Shown one piece after another: positions 23,250-32,392 of a DNA stretch of 51,392 bases. Below the pieces are notes generated by a model. The model made no database searches, was not told the origin of the DNA, and saw only the letters and a list, made by a program, of their open reading frames with translations. Source of the DNA: Gemmatimonadaceae bacterium (GTDB taxonomy: Bacteria > Latescibacterota > UBA2968 > UBA8231). The stretch is from assembly GCA_026706075.1 (NCBI GenBank), contig JAPOZM010000104.1, positions 1 to 51,392 of the forward strand. Reading direction: 5' to 3'. Position 1 is the stretch's first letter, and each line of letters starts with the position of its first letter. A program made the position numbers and the translations under genes.

Positions 23250-26200
23250 ATGACCCGGCATTCACACAGTCCTTCACTCATCCTCTGGCTGGTCGCCCTC
23301 CTGACCCGGGTGGGCGCCGAGCCGCTGGGCGAGGGCCGGGTGCGGCTGGACTCCGGGCAGCCGGTCTCCGGGGCGCAGGTGCTGCTCTTCGACCTGGCCG
23401 ATCTGCGAGCGCCGCCGGTGGCGGCGACGACCGATGAGGCGGGCCGGTTCGCGCTGCCGCCGGGGGTGTTGCCGGGGCGGGCGGTGCCGGAGCGGTTCGG
23501 TCTGGGGGCGAACTACCCCAACCCCTTCAATCCTTCCACGATCATTCCGTACCAGCTGCCGGCGGCGATGTACGTGCGGCTGGAGGTCTTCAACATCCTC
23601 GGGCAGCGCGTTGCCACGCTGGTGGAGGGCGAGCGCCCGGCCGGCTCTCACACCGCCACCTGGGGGGCCGCCGACGCCAAGGGGCGCGCCGTGGCCGCCG
23701 GGGTCTACCTCTACCGCCTGACGGGCGAAGGCAGGCGTCTGACCCGCCGCATGGTGTTGATCGACGGGCAGGCGGGGGTGGCGGTTGGGGTCCCCGGTGC
23801 CTCAGCGGTCACGGGCCAGGAGTTCCCCGAGGCGGCAAAGGTCTATGGACTGACTGTCTCGGGTGAGGGGCTGGTCACCTACCTGGATCCGTCCTTCCGG
23901 CCGCAACCCGGCATGGCTCCGCCGGACATCGTCGTCGAGGAACCGCGCGGCACTCCCCGGGCCAAGGCAGCGGCGGCGGCGATCCTCGGGGATGTCGACA
24001 ACAACGGCCGGGTCGACATTTTCGACGCCCTGCTGATTGCCGTGTACAGCGCCAATCCCGCCCTCGTCATGCCGAACAACGGGGACATAACCCTCGGCGA
24101 CGTCAACCGGGACGGCCGGACCGATCTCACCGACGCCTACCACGTCGCCACCTACACGGTGAATCCCTCCGATCCGACGCTGCCCGCCGGGATCGGGCAG
24201 GCCCTTGCGCAACAACCGCCGCCTCCCCCGCCACCGGGAACCGCTGCGTCGAAGCTGTACTGGTCGGACTGGGGGACGGACAAGATCCAGCGGTCCGACC
24301 TGGACGGCTCCAATGTCGAAGACGTGGTCTCCGGCGCCGGACTCAACGGTCCGGACGGACTGTCGCTGGATCTGGCCGGCGGCAGGATCTACTGGGCGGA
24401 TGCGGGCACCAACAAGATCCAGCGGGCCAACCTCGACGGCTCCGGGGTGGAAGACCTGGTCACCGGCCTGGGGATTCCCTACGGGCTGGCCCTGGACGTG
24501 TCCGGCGGCAAGATGTACTGGACGAATCGGCAGACGAACAGGATCCAGCGGGCCAACCTCGATGGTTCCGGGGTCGAGGACCTCGTTACCAGCGGCTTGA
24601 CCTTCCCCGGCGCGCTGGCCCTCGACCTGGCCGGCCGCAGGATGTACTGGACGAACTCGGGCGCGGGGAAGATCCAGCGGTCCACCCTGAGCGGGGCCAA
24701 TGTCGAGGATCTGGTCACCAGCGGGCTGAGCAGTCCCCTCGGCCTGGCCCTGGACGTCTCCGGCGGCAAGATCTACTGGACCGACCGGGGCACCGACAAG
24801 ATCCAGCGGTCCAATCTGAGCGGCACCAATGTCGAGGACCTCGTCACCAGCGGCTTGCAGAGTCCCAACGGGCTGGCCCTCGACGTTGCCGGCGGCAAGA
24901 TGTACTGGGCCGACGAGGGTACGAACAAGGTGCAGCGGGCCAATCTCGACGGCTCCGGGGTGGAAGACCTGCTCACCGGGGCGGACGGACTGATCGATCC
25001 GTCCGGTATCGCCGTCGGGGGAACCTCGGGTACCAGCACGGGTGGCGGTGGCGGTGGAGGCGGAGGTACCGGGCCGGCGCCGGACCTGATCGTCGAAGCT
25101 CCGACGGTGAGCAGCAGCAGCCCGGCCGCGGGGGCCTCGTTCACCTTGCGGGCGACGGTGCGCAACCAGGGGAGCGGCCGCTCGGCCTCGACGACCCTGC
25201 GCTACTACCGCTCGACGGATGCGACGATCACCACCAGCGACACGGAAGTCGGCACCGACTACGTAGGCAGCCTTTCCGCCGGCCGCACGAGCGCCGAGTC
25301 GATCAGTCTCCGGGCCCCGTCGAGCGCCGGGACCTACTACTACGGCGCCTGCGTGGAGAGCGTCAGCGGCGAGAGCAACACGGGAAACAACTGCTCGAGT
25401 GCGGTGACGGTCACGGTCGGCGCGGGACCGGCGCCGGACCTGATCGTCGAAGCGCCCACGGTGAGCGGCAGCCCGCTCGCCGGGGCCTCGTTCACCTTGC
25501 GGGCGACGGTGCGCAACCAGGGCAGTGGCCGGTCGGGTTCGACGACGCTGCGCTACTACCTCTTCACGGACGCGACGACCACCAGCGGCGACACGACGGA
25601 AGTCGGCACCGATTATGTGAGCAGCCTGTCGGCCGGCCGGACCAGCGCCGAGTCGATCCGGCTCCGCGCCCCTTCGAGTGCGGGGACGTACTACTACAGT
25701 GCGTGCGTGGAGAGCGTCAGCGGCGAGAGCAACGCGGGGAACAACTGCTCGAGCGCAGTGACGGTCACGGTGGGCGCGGGTCCGGTGCCCGACCTGATCG
25801 TCGAAGCCCCGACGGTGAGCGGCACTCCGGCCGTGGGGGCCTCGTTCACTCTGAGGGCGACGGTGCGCAACCAGGGCAGCGGCCGCTCGGCGTCGACGAC
25901 GCTGCGTTACTACCTCTCCACGGACGCGACGATCACCGCTGGCGACACCGAGGTCGGCACCGACTATGTGTTCACCCTTTCGGCCGGCCGTACCGGCGCC
26001 GAGTCGATCCGGCTCCGGGCCCCGTCGAGCGCGGGGACCTACTACTACGGCGCCTGTGTCGAGAGCGTCAGCGGCGAGAGCAACACGGGGAACAACTGCT
26101 CGAGCGCGGTGACGGTCACGGTGGGCGCGGGTCCGACCCCGGACCTGATCGTCGAAGCCCCGACGGTGAGCAGCAGCAGCCCGGCAGCCGGGGCCTCCTT

Positions 26201-28607
26201 CACGTTGCGGGCGACGGTGCGCAACCAGGGGAGCGGGCGCTCGGCGTCGACGACGCTGCGCTACTACCTGTCTACGGACGCGACGGTTACCACCAGCGAC
26301 ACCGAGGTCGGCACCGACGGGGTGTTCAGCCTGTCGGCCTCGCGGACCAGCTCCGAGTCGATCAGTCTCCGCGCCCCGTCGAGCGCGGGGACCTACTACT
26401 ACGGCGCCTGTGTCGAGAGCGTCAGCGGCGAGAGCAACACGGGGAACAACTGCTCGAGCGCGGTGACGGTCACGGTGGGCGCGGGTCCGACCCCGGACCT
26501 GATCGTCGAAGCCCCGACGGTGAGCAGCAGCAGCCCGGCAGCCGGGGCCTCCTTCACGTTGCGGGCGACGGTGCGCAACCAGGGCAGCGGCCGCTCGGCC
26601 TCGACGACGCTGCGCTACTACCTCTCCACGGACGCGACGGTTACCACCAGCGACACCGAGGTCGGCACCGACGGCGTGTTCGCCCTGTCGGCCTCTCGGA
26701 CCAGCTCCGAGTCGATCAGTCTCCGGGCTCCGTCGAGCGCGGGGACCTACTACTACGGGGCCTGCGTGGAGAGCGTCAGCGGCGAGAGCAACACGGGGAA
26801 CAACTGCTCGAGCGCGGTGACGGTCACGGTCGGCGCTGCCCCCGCCCCGGACATCGTGGTTGGTACCCCCCGCGCGAACCCCAGCACTCCGACCGCGGGA
26901 GCCTCCTTCATTCTGAGCGTCACGGTAGAGAACCAGGGCAATGCTCAGGCGGCGGCGACGACCCTGCGCTTCTACCGCTCCACGGACGCGACGATCTCCT
27001 CGAGCGACACCCAGGTGGACACGGACTCGGTGCCTCTCCTTGGGGTAGGTGGAGGATACGTCGCGAATAGCACTCAGACCGCGCCCGCCAGCGCGGGGAC
27101 CTACTACTACGGCGCCTGCGTGGCGAGCGTCAGCGGCGAGAGCAATACCGGGAACAACTGCTCCCCGGCCGTCACCGTAACCGTGGGGTCGGCCCCGGCC
27201 CCCGACTTGGTGGTTCCGTCTCCTTCCGTGAGCGACAGCAGCCCCACGGCCGGGGCCTCCTTCAGGCTGAGCGCCACCGTTCGAAACCAGGGAAGCGGCC
27301 GGTCCGCGGCGACGACCCTGCGCTTCTACCGCTCCACCGACGGGAGGATCTCCACCAGCGATACGGAGGTGGGATCATCCCAGGCCGTGGGCGGTCTGGC
27401 AGCCTCCGGCACCAGTGCCCTGTCAACCGACCTGACCGCCCCGTCCAACGCCGGCACCTACTACTACGGTGCGTGCGTGGCGAGCGTCAGCGGCGAGAGC
27501 AATACCGGCAACAACTGCTCTCCGGCCGTGACCGTCACCGTTTCCGCGGCCGGCACTCAGCCGGACCCGCAACCCTCCGGGACGTCGAAGCTGTACTGGT
27601 CGGACTGGGGCACGGACAAGATCCAGCGCGCCGACCTCGACGGCTCCAATGTCCAGGACCTGGTCTCCGGCGCCGGACTCAACGGTCCGGACGGGCTCTC
27701 TCTCGATCTGTCCGGCGGCAAGATCTACTGGGCGGATGCGGGCACCAACAAGATCCAGCGGGCCAACCTCGACGGCTCCGGGGTGGAAGACCTGGTCACC
27801 GGCCTGGGGATTCCCTACGGGCTGGCCCTGGACGTGTCCGGCGGCAAGATGTACTGGACGAACCGGCAGACGAACAAGATCCAGCGGGCCAACCTCGACG
27901 GTTCCGGGGCCGAAGACCTCGTCACCAGCGGCCTGACTTTCCCCGGGGCGCTGGCGCTGGACGTGTCCGGCGGCAAGATGTACTGGACCAACCCGGGCGC
28001 GCGGAAGATCCAGCGGGCCGACCTGGGCGGCACCAATGTCGAGGACCTGGTCACCAGTGGGTTGAGCAGTCCCCTCGGCCTGGCCCTCGACGTTGCCGGC
28101 GGCAAGATGTACTGGACCGACCGGGGCACGGACAAGATTCAGCGGGCCGACCTGGGCGGCGCCAATGTCGAGGATCTCGTCACCAGCGGCCTGGACAGTC
28201 CCAACGGCCTGGCCCTCGACGTTTCCGGCGGCAAGATGTACTGGGCCGACGAGGGGGCCAACAAGGTCCAGCGGGCGAACCTCGACGGCTCCGGGGTCGA
28301 AGACCTCCTCACCAGCTCCGACGGACTGGTCGATCCATCCGGCATCGCCGTGGGAGCCGGGGGGAGCGCCAGTGGCAGCAGTACTACCTATGGAGTGGGC
28401 GATGCCCTCCCGAATGTCCCCACGGGCTTCTTCGTTCCAACGCGTCTTTCCGGCGGTGCGAGTCTATCCAGCTCTGGCGGCACCACGACCATCACCTTCA
28501 ACAATGGCGGAGTGATCGAGCTGCAGGACGGAACCACCTATACCTGCATCGCCACGGGAGGCTGCCGGGTCGAGAACGGACGCGTCACCCTGGGGCTCTT
28601 CGAGTAG
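23250..28607 (+). CDS. giant secreted protein: sorting-like domain, YWTD propeller, CARDB x7, YWTD propeller
   Basis: A 1785-residue protein. The order is: signal peptide (1-22), carboxypeptidase-regulatory-like beta domain (to about 70), and a FlgD/type-IX-sorting-like domain at about 85-172 (NYPNPFNPSTIIPYQLP ... GVYLYRL). Two dockerin/EF-hand-like repeats follow (GDVDNNGRVDIFDA, GDVNRDGRTDLTDA; about 244-308), then a Pro linker and a six-bladed YWTD-type propeller (about 334-590). After a Gly linker come seven CARDB domains of about 118 residues (609-1432) and a second six-blade propeller (1446-1700). A beta tail ends with GGCRVENGRVTLGLFE. Sorting domains of this type normally sit at the C-terminus, so their N-terminal place is odd. 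It is likely an adhesive or scaffold surface protein. ATG at 23250 gives the signal peptide. Confidence 0.85.
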   Translation: MTRHSHSPSLILWLVALLTRVGAEPLGEGRVRLDSGQPVSGAQVLLFDLADLRAPPVAATTDEAGRFALPPGVLPGRAVPERFGLGANYPNPFNPSTIIPYQLPAAMYVRLEVFNILGQRVATLVEGERPAGSHTATWGAADAKGRAVAAGVYLYRLTGEGRRLTRRMVLIDGQAGVAVGVPGASAVTGQEFPEAAKVYGLTVSGEGLVTYLDPSFRPQPGMAPPDIVVEEPRGTPRAKAAAAAILGDVDNNGRVDIFDALLIAVYSANPALVMPNNGDITLGDVNRDGRTDLTDAYHVATYTVNPSDPTLPAGIGQALAQQPPPPPPPGTAASKLYWSDWGTDKIQRSDLDGSNVEDVVSGAGLNGPDGLSLDLAGGRIYWADAGTNKIQRANLDGSGVEDLVTGLGIPYGLALDVSGGKMYWTNRQTNRIQRANLDGSGVEDLVTSGLTFPGALALDLAGRRMYWTNSGAGKIQRSTLSGANVEDLVTSGLSSPLGLALDVSGGKIYWTDRGTDKIQRSNLSGTNVEDLVTSGLQSPNGLALDVAGGKMYWADEGTNKVQRANLDGSGVEDLLTGADGLIDPSGIAVGGTSGTSTGGGGGGGGGTGPAPDLIVEAPTVSSSSPAAGASFTLRATVRNQGSGRSASTTLRYYRSTDATITTSDTEVGTDYVGSLSAGRTSAESISLRAPSSAGTYYYGACVESVSGESNTGNNCSSAVTVTVGAGPAPDLIVEAPTVSGSPLAGASFTLRATVRNQGSGRSGSTTLRYYLFTDATTTSGDTTEVGTDYVSSLSAGRTSAESIRLRAPSSAGTYYYSACVESVSGESNAGNNCSSAVTVTVGAGPVPDLIVEAPTVSGTPAVGASFTLRATVRNQGSGRSASTTLRYYLSTDATITAGDTEVGTDYVFTLSAGRTGAESIRLRAPSSAGTYYYGACVESVSGESNTGNNCSSAVTVTVGAGPTPDLIVEAPTVSSSSPAAGASFTLRATVRNQGSGRSASTTLRYYLSTDATVTTSDTEVGTDGVFSLSASRTSSESISLRAPSSAGTYYYGACVESVSGESNTGNNCSSAVTVTVGAGPTPDLIVEAPTVSSSSPAAGASFTLRATVRNQGSGRSASTTLRYYLSTDATVTTSDTEVGTDGVFALSASRTSSESISLRAPSSAGTYYYGACVESVSGESNTGNNCSSAVTVTVGAAPAPDIVVGTPRANPSTPTAGASFILSVTVENQGNAQAAATTLRFYRSTDATISSSDTQVDTDSVPLLGVGGGYVANSTQTAPASAGTYYYGACVASVSGESNTGNNCSPAVTVTVGSAPAPDLVVPSPSVSDSSPTAGASFRLSATVRNQGSGRSAATTLRFYRSTDGRISTSDTEVGSSQAVGGLAASGTSALSTDLTAPSNAGTYYYGACVASVSGESNTGNNCSPAVTVTVSAAGTQPDPQPSGTSKLYWSDWGTDKIQRADLDGSNVQDLVSGAGLNGPDGLSLDLSGGKIYWADAGTNKIQRANLDGSGVEDLVTGLGIPYGLALDVSGGKMYWTNRQTNKIQRANLDGSGAEDLVTSGLTFPGALALDVSGGKMYWTNPGARKIQRADLGGTNVEDLVTSGLSSPLGLALDVAGGKMYWTDRGTDKIQRADLGGANVEDLVTSGLDSPNGLALDVSGGKMYWADEGANKVQRANLDGSGVEDLLTSSDGLVDPSGIAVGAGGSASGSSTTYGVGDALPNVPTGFFVPTRLSGGASLSSSGGTTTITFNNGGVIELQDGTTYTCIATGGCRVENGRVTLGLFE
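24246..25020 (+). repeat. propeller-coding block, copy 1
   Basis: Encodes six YW(S/A/T)(D/N) blades (LYWSDWGTDKIQR first, MYWADEGTNKVQR last). It is highly similar in DNA to 27583-28350, with long identical runs, so the two propellers arose by a recent intragenic duplication or are kept alike by gene conversion. Confidence 0.8.
25070..27545 (+). repeat. seven tandem CARDB-coding units of about 354 bp
   Basis: Units begin near 25076, 25430, 25782, 26130, 26485, 26840 and 27192, each encoding PDLIVEAPTVS-like starts and GTYYYGACV..SGESNTGNNC ends. Units 4 and 5 are nearly identical and offset by exactly 354 bp; units 6 and 7 are more diverged. This suggests ongoing expansion and contraction. 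Confidence 0.85.
27583..28350 (+). repeat. propeller-coding block, copy 2
   Basis: Second six-blade YWTD-like block, matching 24246-25020 blade for blade (LYWSDWGTDKIQR to MYWADEGANKVQR). It lies after the CARDB array, making the protein symmetric: propeller, array, propeller. Confidence 0.8.
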
Positions 28608-28627
28608 GATCCCAACGAAAGGCCGTC

Positions 28628-29314
28628 ATGCAGCGTTTCTCACTCGTTCTTCTGTTGACCGGGCTTGTAGCGCACTCGCCGCTCTCCGCTCAGAAAATCG
28701 AAGATGTCATCTACCTGAAGAATGGAGAGACCGTTCGCGGCACCATCATCGAGCAGAATCCGGGCGAGTCGCTGAAGATCCAGACCGCCGACGGCAGCGT
28801 CTTCGAATTCACCATATACGAGATCGCCGAAATCAGCCGGGAACCGGTGATGAAAGTGGAAGAGGGCTTCATCAAGACGAGGGAGAAGAAGCCCTGGCTT
28901 GCGTCCGGCCTGTCCTTCATGATCCCCGGCACCGGCCAGTTCTACAACGACCAGTACGAAAAGGGGCTGCCCCAACTCGGTGTGGCCGTGGCCGGGGCCG
29001 GCCTCGTGTGGTGGGGTCTGCGAGACAACTGGGAGACCCATGACAGCTACGAAGGACAGTCGTCCCTGAACCCGCTCCAGTGGGTCGACCAGGATGGAGA
29101 TGACTGGACCGTCTTCATCGGGGCCCCTCTCTGGTTGGCCAGCTCGATATGGTCGGTGATCGACGCCAACCGCTCTGCCCACCGGATCAATCGGGAAGGT
29201 CACCAACCCGCCCTCGGGCATCTGCTGGAGCTCGGTGGGAACCGGGTCACGCTCGGGATCGATCCCGTGATTCAACGCGACGGGTCAGGCGCCCGGCTGG
29301 TGCTTCACTTCTGA
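28628..29314 (+). CDS. exported membrane protein, DUF5683-like
   Basis: A 228-residue protein with a signal peptide (cut near SPLSAQ) and a short beta segment ([36 protein letters not shown]). A membrane part follows ([21 protein letters not shown], then hydrophobic [11 protein letters not shown] and [18 protein letters not shown]). The PGxGQxYNxxYxKG pattern is typical of DUF5683-like proteins of the FCB group, whose function is unknown. AAAGG precedes the ATG, 20 bp after the giant protein, so the two are probably cotranscribed. A truncated relative with EDVLYLKDG is at 47840-48016. Confidence 0.75.
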   Translation: MQRFSLVLLLTGLVAHSPLSAQKIEDVIYLKNGETVRGTIIEQNPGESLKIQTADGSVFEFTIYEIAEISREPVMKVEEGFIKTREKKPWLASGLSFMIPGTGQFYNDQYEKGLPQLGVAVAGAGLVWWGLRDNWETHDSYEGQSSLNPLQWVDQDGDDWTVFIGAPLWLASSIWSVIDANRSAHRINREGHQPALGHLLELGGNRVTLGIDPVIQRDGSGARLVLHF

Positions 29315-29372
29315 GCTCTCAGAAATGCACGCGGCACCCCCCATCATTCGGAAACGTCAAGGAGACACGGTC

Positions 29373-31217
29373 ATGAGATATCCGGCACTTCTGGTACTGT
29401 TGGTATTCAGCCTCGCTGCTTGCAGAGGTCCCCAGGGACCGCCGGGCCCTGCTGGGCCCATGGGACCCACGGGAGAACAAGGACAGCAAGGACAGCAAGG
29501 CGAGACCGGCAGTCAGGGGCCCCAGGGCGAGAAGGGTGATCAGGGGGAGAAGGGAGACCAGGGGGATCAAGGTCCGGCAGGCCCCCAGGGAGAGCAAGGC
29601 GATCAGGGTCCTCAGGGCGAACAGGGTCCGGCAGGTCCTCAAGGGGGGCAAGGTCCGGCAGGCCCCCAGGGAGAGCAAGGCGATCAGGGTCCTCAGGGCG
29701 AACAGGGTCCGGCAGGTCCTCAAGGGGGGCAAGGTCCGGCAGGCCCCCAGGGAGAGCAAGGCGATCAGGGTCCTCAGGGCGAACAGGGTCCGGCAGGTCC
29801 TCAAGGGGGGCAAGGTCCGGCAGGCCCCCAGGGAGAGCAAGGTGAGCAGGGTCCGGCCGGTCCCCAGGGGGGGCAAGGTCCGGCAGGCCCGCAGGGGGAC
29901 AGAGGTCCGGCAGGCCCCCAGGGCGAGCAAGGGGAGCAGGGTCCGGCCGGTCCCCAAGGGGGTCAAGGTCCGGCAGGGCCTCAGGGCGAGCAGGGTGAGC
30001 AAGGTGAGCAGGGCGACCGGGGTCCAGCGGGTCCCCAAGGCGACACCGGCAGCCAGGGAGCTCAGGGGGAGAAAGGCGACCAGGGCGACCCAGGCCCCCA
30101 GGGCGAAGCAGGTCCTGCAGGCACCGGCGAGGGAATCCCGGGGCCTCCGGGTCCTCAAGGCCCCCAGGGCGAACAAGGGGAGCAGGGTGAACAAGGCCCC
30201 GAAGGTCCTGAAGGTCCTGAAGGCCCCGAGGGCCCCCGAGGTCCCCAGGGCCCTCAAGGGCCTCCAGGCGCCGGCGCGGGACAGGGCGGGGGGACACCTG
30301 CCACCGGAGACCGCGCTGCGCTTGTGGCGCTCTACAATGCCATGGGAGGAGTCAACTGGACGGACAATGCCAGGTGGGCGAGCAGCCGTCCCCTCGACGA
30401 GTGGTACGGGGTCACGACCAATCCTAGCGGAGACATCGTCCTCGAGTTGAGACTGGGAGACAACGGACTGTTCGGGACCCTGCCGCCGGAACTGGGAGAC
30501 TTGCCCAGCCTTCAGCGCCTGGATCTCAACGACAACCAGGTACAAGGGGAGATTCCGGTGGAGTTGGGCAACTTGGCCGACCTTCAACACCTGTCGCTTA
30601 CGAGGAACCAGTTGCGAGGGGAGATTCCATGGGAGCTGGGCAACCTGACCCATCTGGAGGTTCTGGCCCTCGGCGGAAACCGGCTGGAAGGGGAGATCCC
30701 ATCGGAACTGGGGGACCTCGCCAACCTGAGGGAACTGAACCTCTCGGGTAACCGCTTGCGAGGGGAGATTCCACCGGAGCTGGGCAATCTCAGCGCGCTG
30801 GAAAAGCTTCACCTCCAGGACAACTTGCTGGAAGGGACGATTCCACCGGAACTGGGAGACCTCGCCAACCTGACCGAGCTGAACCTCACTGGAAACGCCG
30901 CGCTGAATGGATGCATGCCCGAGGGGTCCGCCGTGCCGTTCTGCACAACTCCACAAGCCTTTGTCTTCACCCGGGTCGGACGAACGGCGGAGCTGAGCTG
31001 GGAGCCCGTGGATGGGGCTTCCCACTACAACATCTACTACGACGACCTATGGAGTTGCGAGGAGAACCCCCAATACTGTGATCTCCTGGATTCGGTCACC
31101 GAGAACGCCTACACACACACGGAGGCAAATGACGGGTACTGGGGCAGTCAGTACGGGGTCGCGGCTTGCAACCAAGATGGATGCTCCGCATGGGCAACGG
31201 CCGAGGATGGAAATTGA
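29373..31217 (+). CDS. collagen-like lipoprotein with leucine-rich repeats
   Basis: A 614-residue protein. The signal peptide ends in the lipobox LAAC, so Cys18 or nearby is lipidated. About 95 Gly-X-Y triplets follow (residues about 20-305, GPQGEQG style), predicted to form a collagen-type triple-helical stalk. Next is a plant-type LRR domain: cap [18 protein letters not shown], then five or six GEIPxELGNLxxL repeats. The C-terminus is fibronectin-III-like ([18 protein letters not shown]). AAGGAGA upstream of 29373 fixes the start. This looks like a trimeric surface stalk presenting an LRR head. The stalk carries three perfect 81-bp DNA repeats. Confidence 0.85.
   Translation: MRYPALLVLLVFSLAACRGPQGPPGPAGPMGPTGEQGQQGQQGETGSQGPQGEKGDQGEKGDQGDQGPAGPQGEQGDQGPQGEQGPAGPQGGQGPAGPQGEQGDQGPQGEQGPAGPQGGQGPAGPQGEQGDQGPQGEQGPAGPQGGQGPAGPQGEQGEQGPAGPQGGQGPAGPQGDRGPAGPQGEQGEQGPAGPQGGQGPAGPQGEQGEQGEQGDRGPAGPQGDTGSQGAQGEKGDQGDPGPQGEAGPAGTGEGIPGPPGPQGPQGEQGEQGEQGPEGPEGPEGPEGPRGPQGPQGPPGAGAGQGGGTPATGDRAALVALYNAMGGVNWTDNARWASSRPLDEWYGVTTNPSGDIVLELRLGDNGLFGTLPPELGDLPSLQRLDLNDNQVQGEIPVELGNLADLQHLSLTRNQLRGEIPWELGNLTHLEVLALGGNRLEGEIPSELGDLANLRELNLSGNRLRGEIPPELGNLSALEKLHLQDNLLEGTIPPELGDLANLTELNLTGNAALNGCMPEGSAVPFCTTPQAFVFTRVGRTAELSWEPVDGASHYNIYYDDLWSCEENPQYCDLLDSVTENAYTHTEANDGYWGSQYGVAACNQDGCSAWATAEDGN
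29571..29813 (+). repeat. three identical tandem 81-bp repeats in the collagen-like stalk
   Basis: Copies 29571-29651, 29652-29732 and 29733-29813 are identical, each coding 27 residues (nine Gly-X-Y triplets). A partial fourth begins at 29814. Perfect identity implies recent expansion and likely copy-number variation between cells, or an assembly-sensitive region. Confidence 0.95.
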
Positions 31218-31245
31218 CCTCTTCCCTTGGAAAAGGAGGGATGCC

Positions 31246-32223
31246 ATGAATCACTTGACGCTTGCGTTGCTACTGACCTTCGCCTTCACCGCATGCACCG
31301 GCCCCCAGGGCCCGGTGGGACCACAAGGCGAGAAGGGCGACCCGGGGCCCGTGGGGCCTCAAGGTCCCGCAGGAGACCAGGGTCCCCAAGGAGAGTCGGG
31401 ACCTCAAGGACCCGAGGGGTCACAAGGACCACAAGGCCCGCAGGGCCCCCAGGGTACCCCGGGAGCCCCAGGCTCCGCCACGGGAGAATCGACATACAGC
31501 ATGCTGTACTGGGCCGACTCCGACGCGGGCGAGATCCAGCGGGCCAACCTCGACGGCTCCCAGGTTCAGACCATCGTCTCCGGACTGGACGAGCCGGAGG
31601 GCATTGCGGTCGACGCGTCTGGCGGAAAGGTCTACTGGACCGAATCGGAGAGCGTGAAGCGGGCCAACCTCGACGGCTCGCAGGTCGAGAGTCTCGGCAC
31701 CGCATTGGGGAGTGACCTCGCACTGGACGTCCCCGAAGGGAAGACGTACCTGGCGAACTGGAAAGGGACGATCTACCGCACGGGCCTCGGCGGCTCTCCG
31801 GTGGAAACCCTCGTCACCGAAGCGGGCGCATCGGAGGTGATCGCCCTGGATCTGAGCAGAGGCATGATGTACTGGGGGGGCTGGCGCGGGGAGGAGCTTC
31901 GGCGGGCCGACCTCGACGGATCCCAACCCGAAATCATCGTCACGGGAGTGGATCGTGCGCGCGACCTGGCCGTTGACGAAGCCGGGGGCAAACTCTACTG
32001 GGCGTCGGATACCGGGGTTCAGCGGGCGGATCTCGACGGTTCGCAGGTCGAAACCCTGTTCTCCGAACAGAGCATGGGCATCGCCCTCGATGTGGCCGGG
32101 GGAAAGATCTACTGGTCGGAATGGATCGAGGAGAGGATTCGGCGGGCCAACCTCGACGGGTCCCAGGTCGAGACCATCGTCACCGGACTGGGGTGGCCGC
32201 GGGATATCGCCTTGAGTCCCTGA
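31246..32223 (+). CDS. collagen-like lipoprotein with YWTD propeller
   Basis: A 325-residue protein: lipoprotein signal with lipobox FTAC, about 20 Gly-X-Y triplets ([17 protein letters not shown]) and one six-bladed LDLR-type-B/YWTD propeller (YWADS, YWTES, YLANW, YWGGW, YWASD, YWSEW blades, each with [14 protein letters not shown] strands). AAAGGAGGG before the ATG fixes the start, 28 bp after the LRR lipoprotein. It shares the stalk design with its neighbour but carries a different head, and its propeller resembles those of the 1785-residue protein. It is probably an outer-membrane-anchored binding protein. Confidence 0.85.
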   Translation: MNHLTLALLLTFAFTACTGPQGPVGPQGEKGDPGPVGPQGPAGDQGPQGESGPQGPEGSQGPQGPQGPQGTPGAPGSATGESTYSMLYWADSDAGEIQRANLDGSQVQTIVSGLDEPEGIAVDASGGKVYWTESESVKRANLDGSQVESLGTALGSDLALDVPEGKTYLANWKGTIYRTGLGGSPVETLVTEAGASEVIALDLSRGMMYWGGWRGEELRRADLDGSQPEIIVTGVDRARDLAVDEAGGKLYWASDTGVQRADLDGSQVETLFSEQSMGIALDVAGGKIYWSEWIEERIRRANLDGSQVETIVTGLGWPRDIALSP

Positions 32224-32392
32224 CCCGGGAGGGGACCCAGGTCCCTCGCGTCGAGGATGGGCTGACCGCGATTGGAGACAGCGATAGCACGTTGCTGCTC
32301 GCGGAGGTATTCGGAGGCGATCCATACATGGTCATTCCCGCTCCAACCTGGAGGAGCTTGAAATGCTGGTACTGATTCGGTGAAGGGCCTGC

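Noticed and set aside
25070..27545. Regular direct repeats considered as a CRISPR array
   Set aside because: Units are about 354 bp, in frame, and encode CARDB domains; there are no short palindromic repeats or unique spacers.
29319..31025. A 568-residue Leu/Arg/Thr-rich open frame on the minus strand
   Set aside because: It is the antisense of the collagen-like and LRR repeats; the sense strand has a lipobox, Shine-Dalgarno and recognisable repeats.
32224..32392. A short gene in the gap before the pseudo-protease
   Set aside because: The open frame there is a tail of an out-of-frame reading of the propeller gene with no start signal or family likeness.
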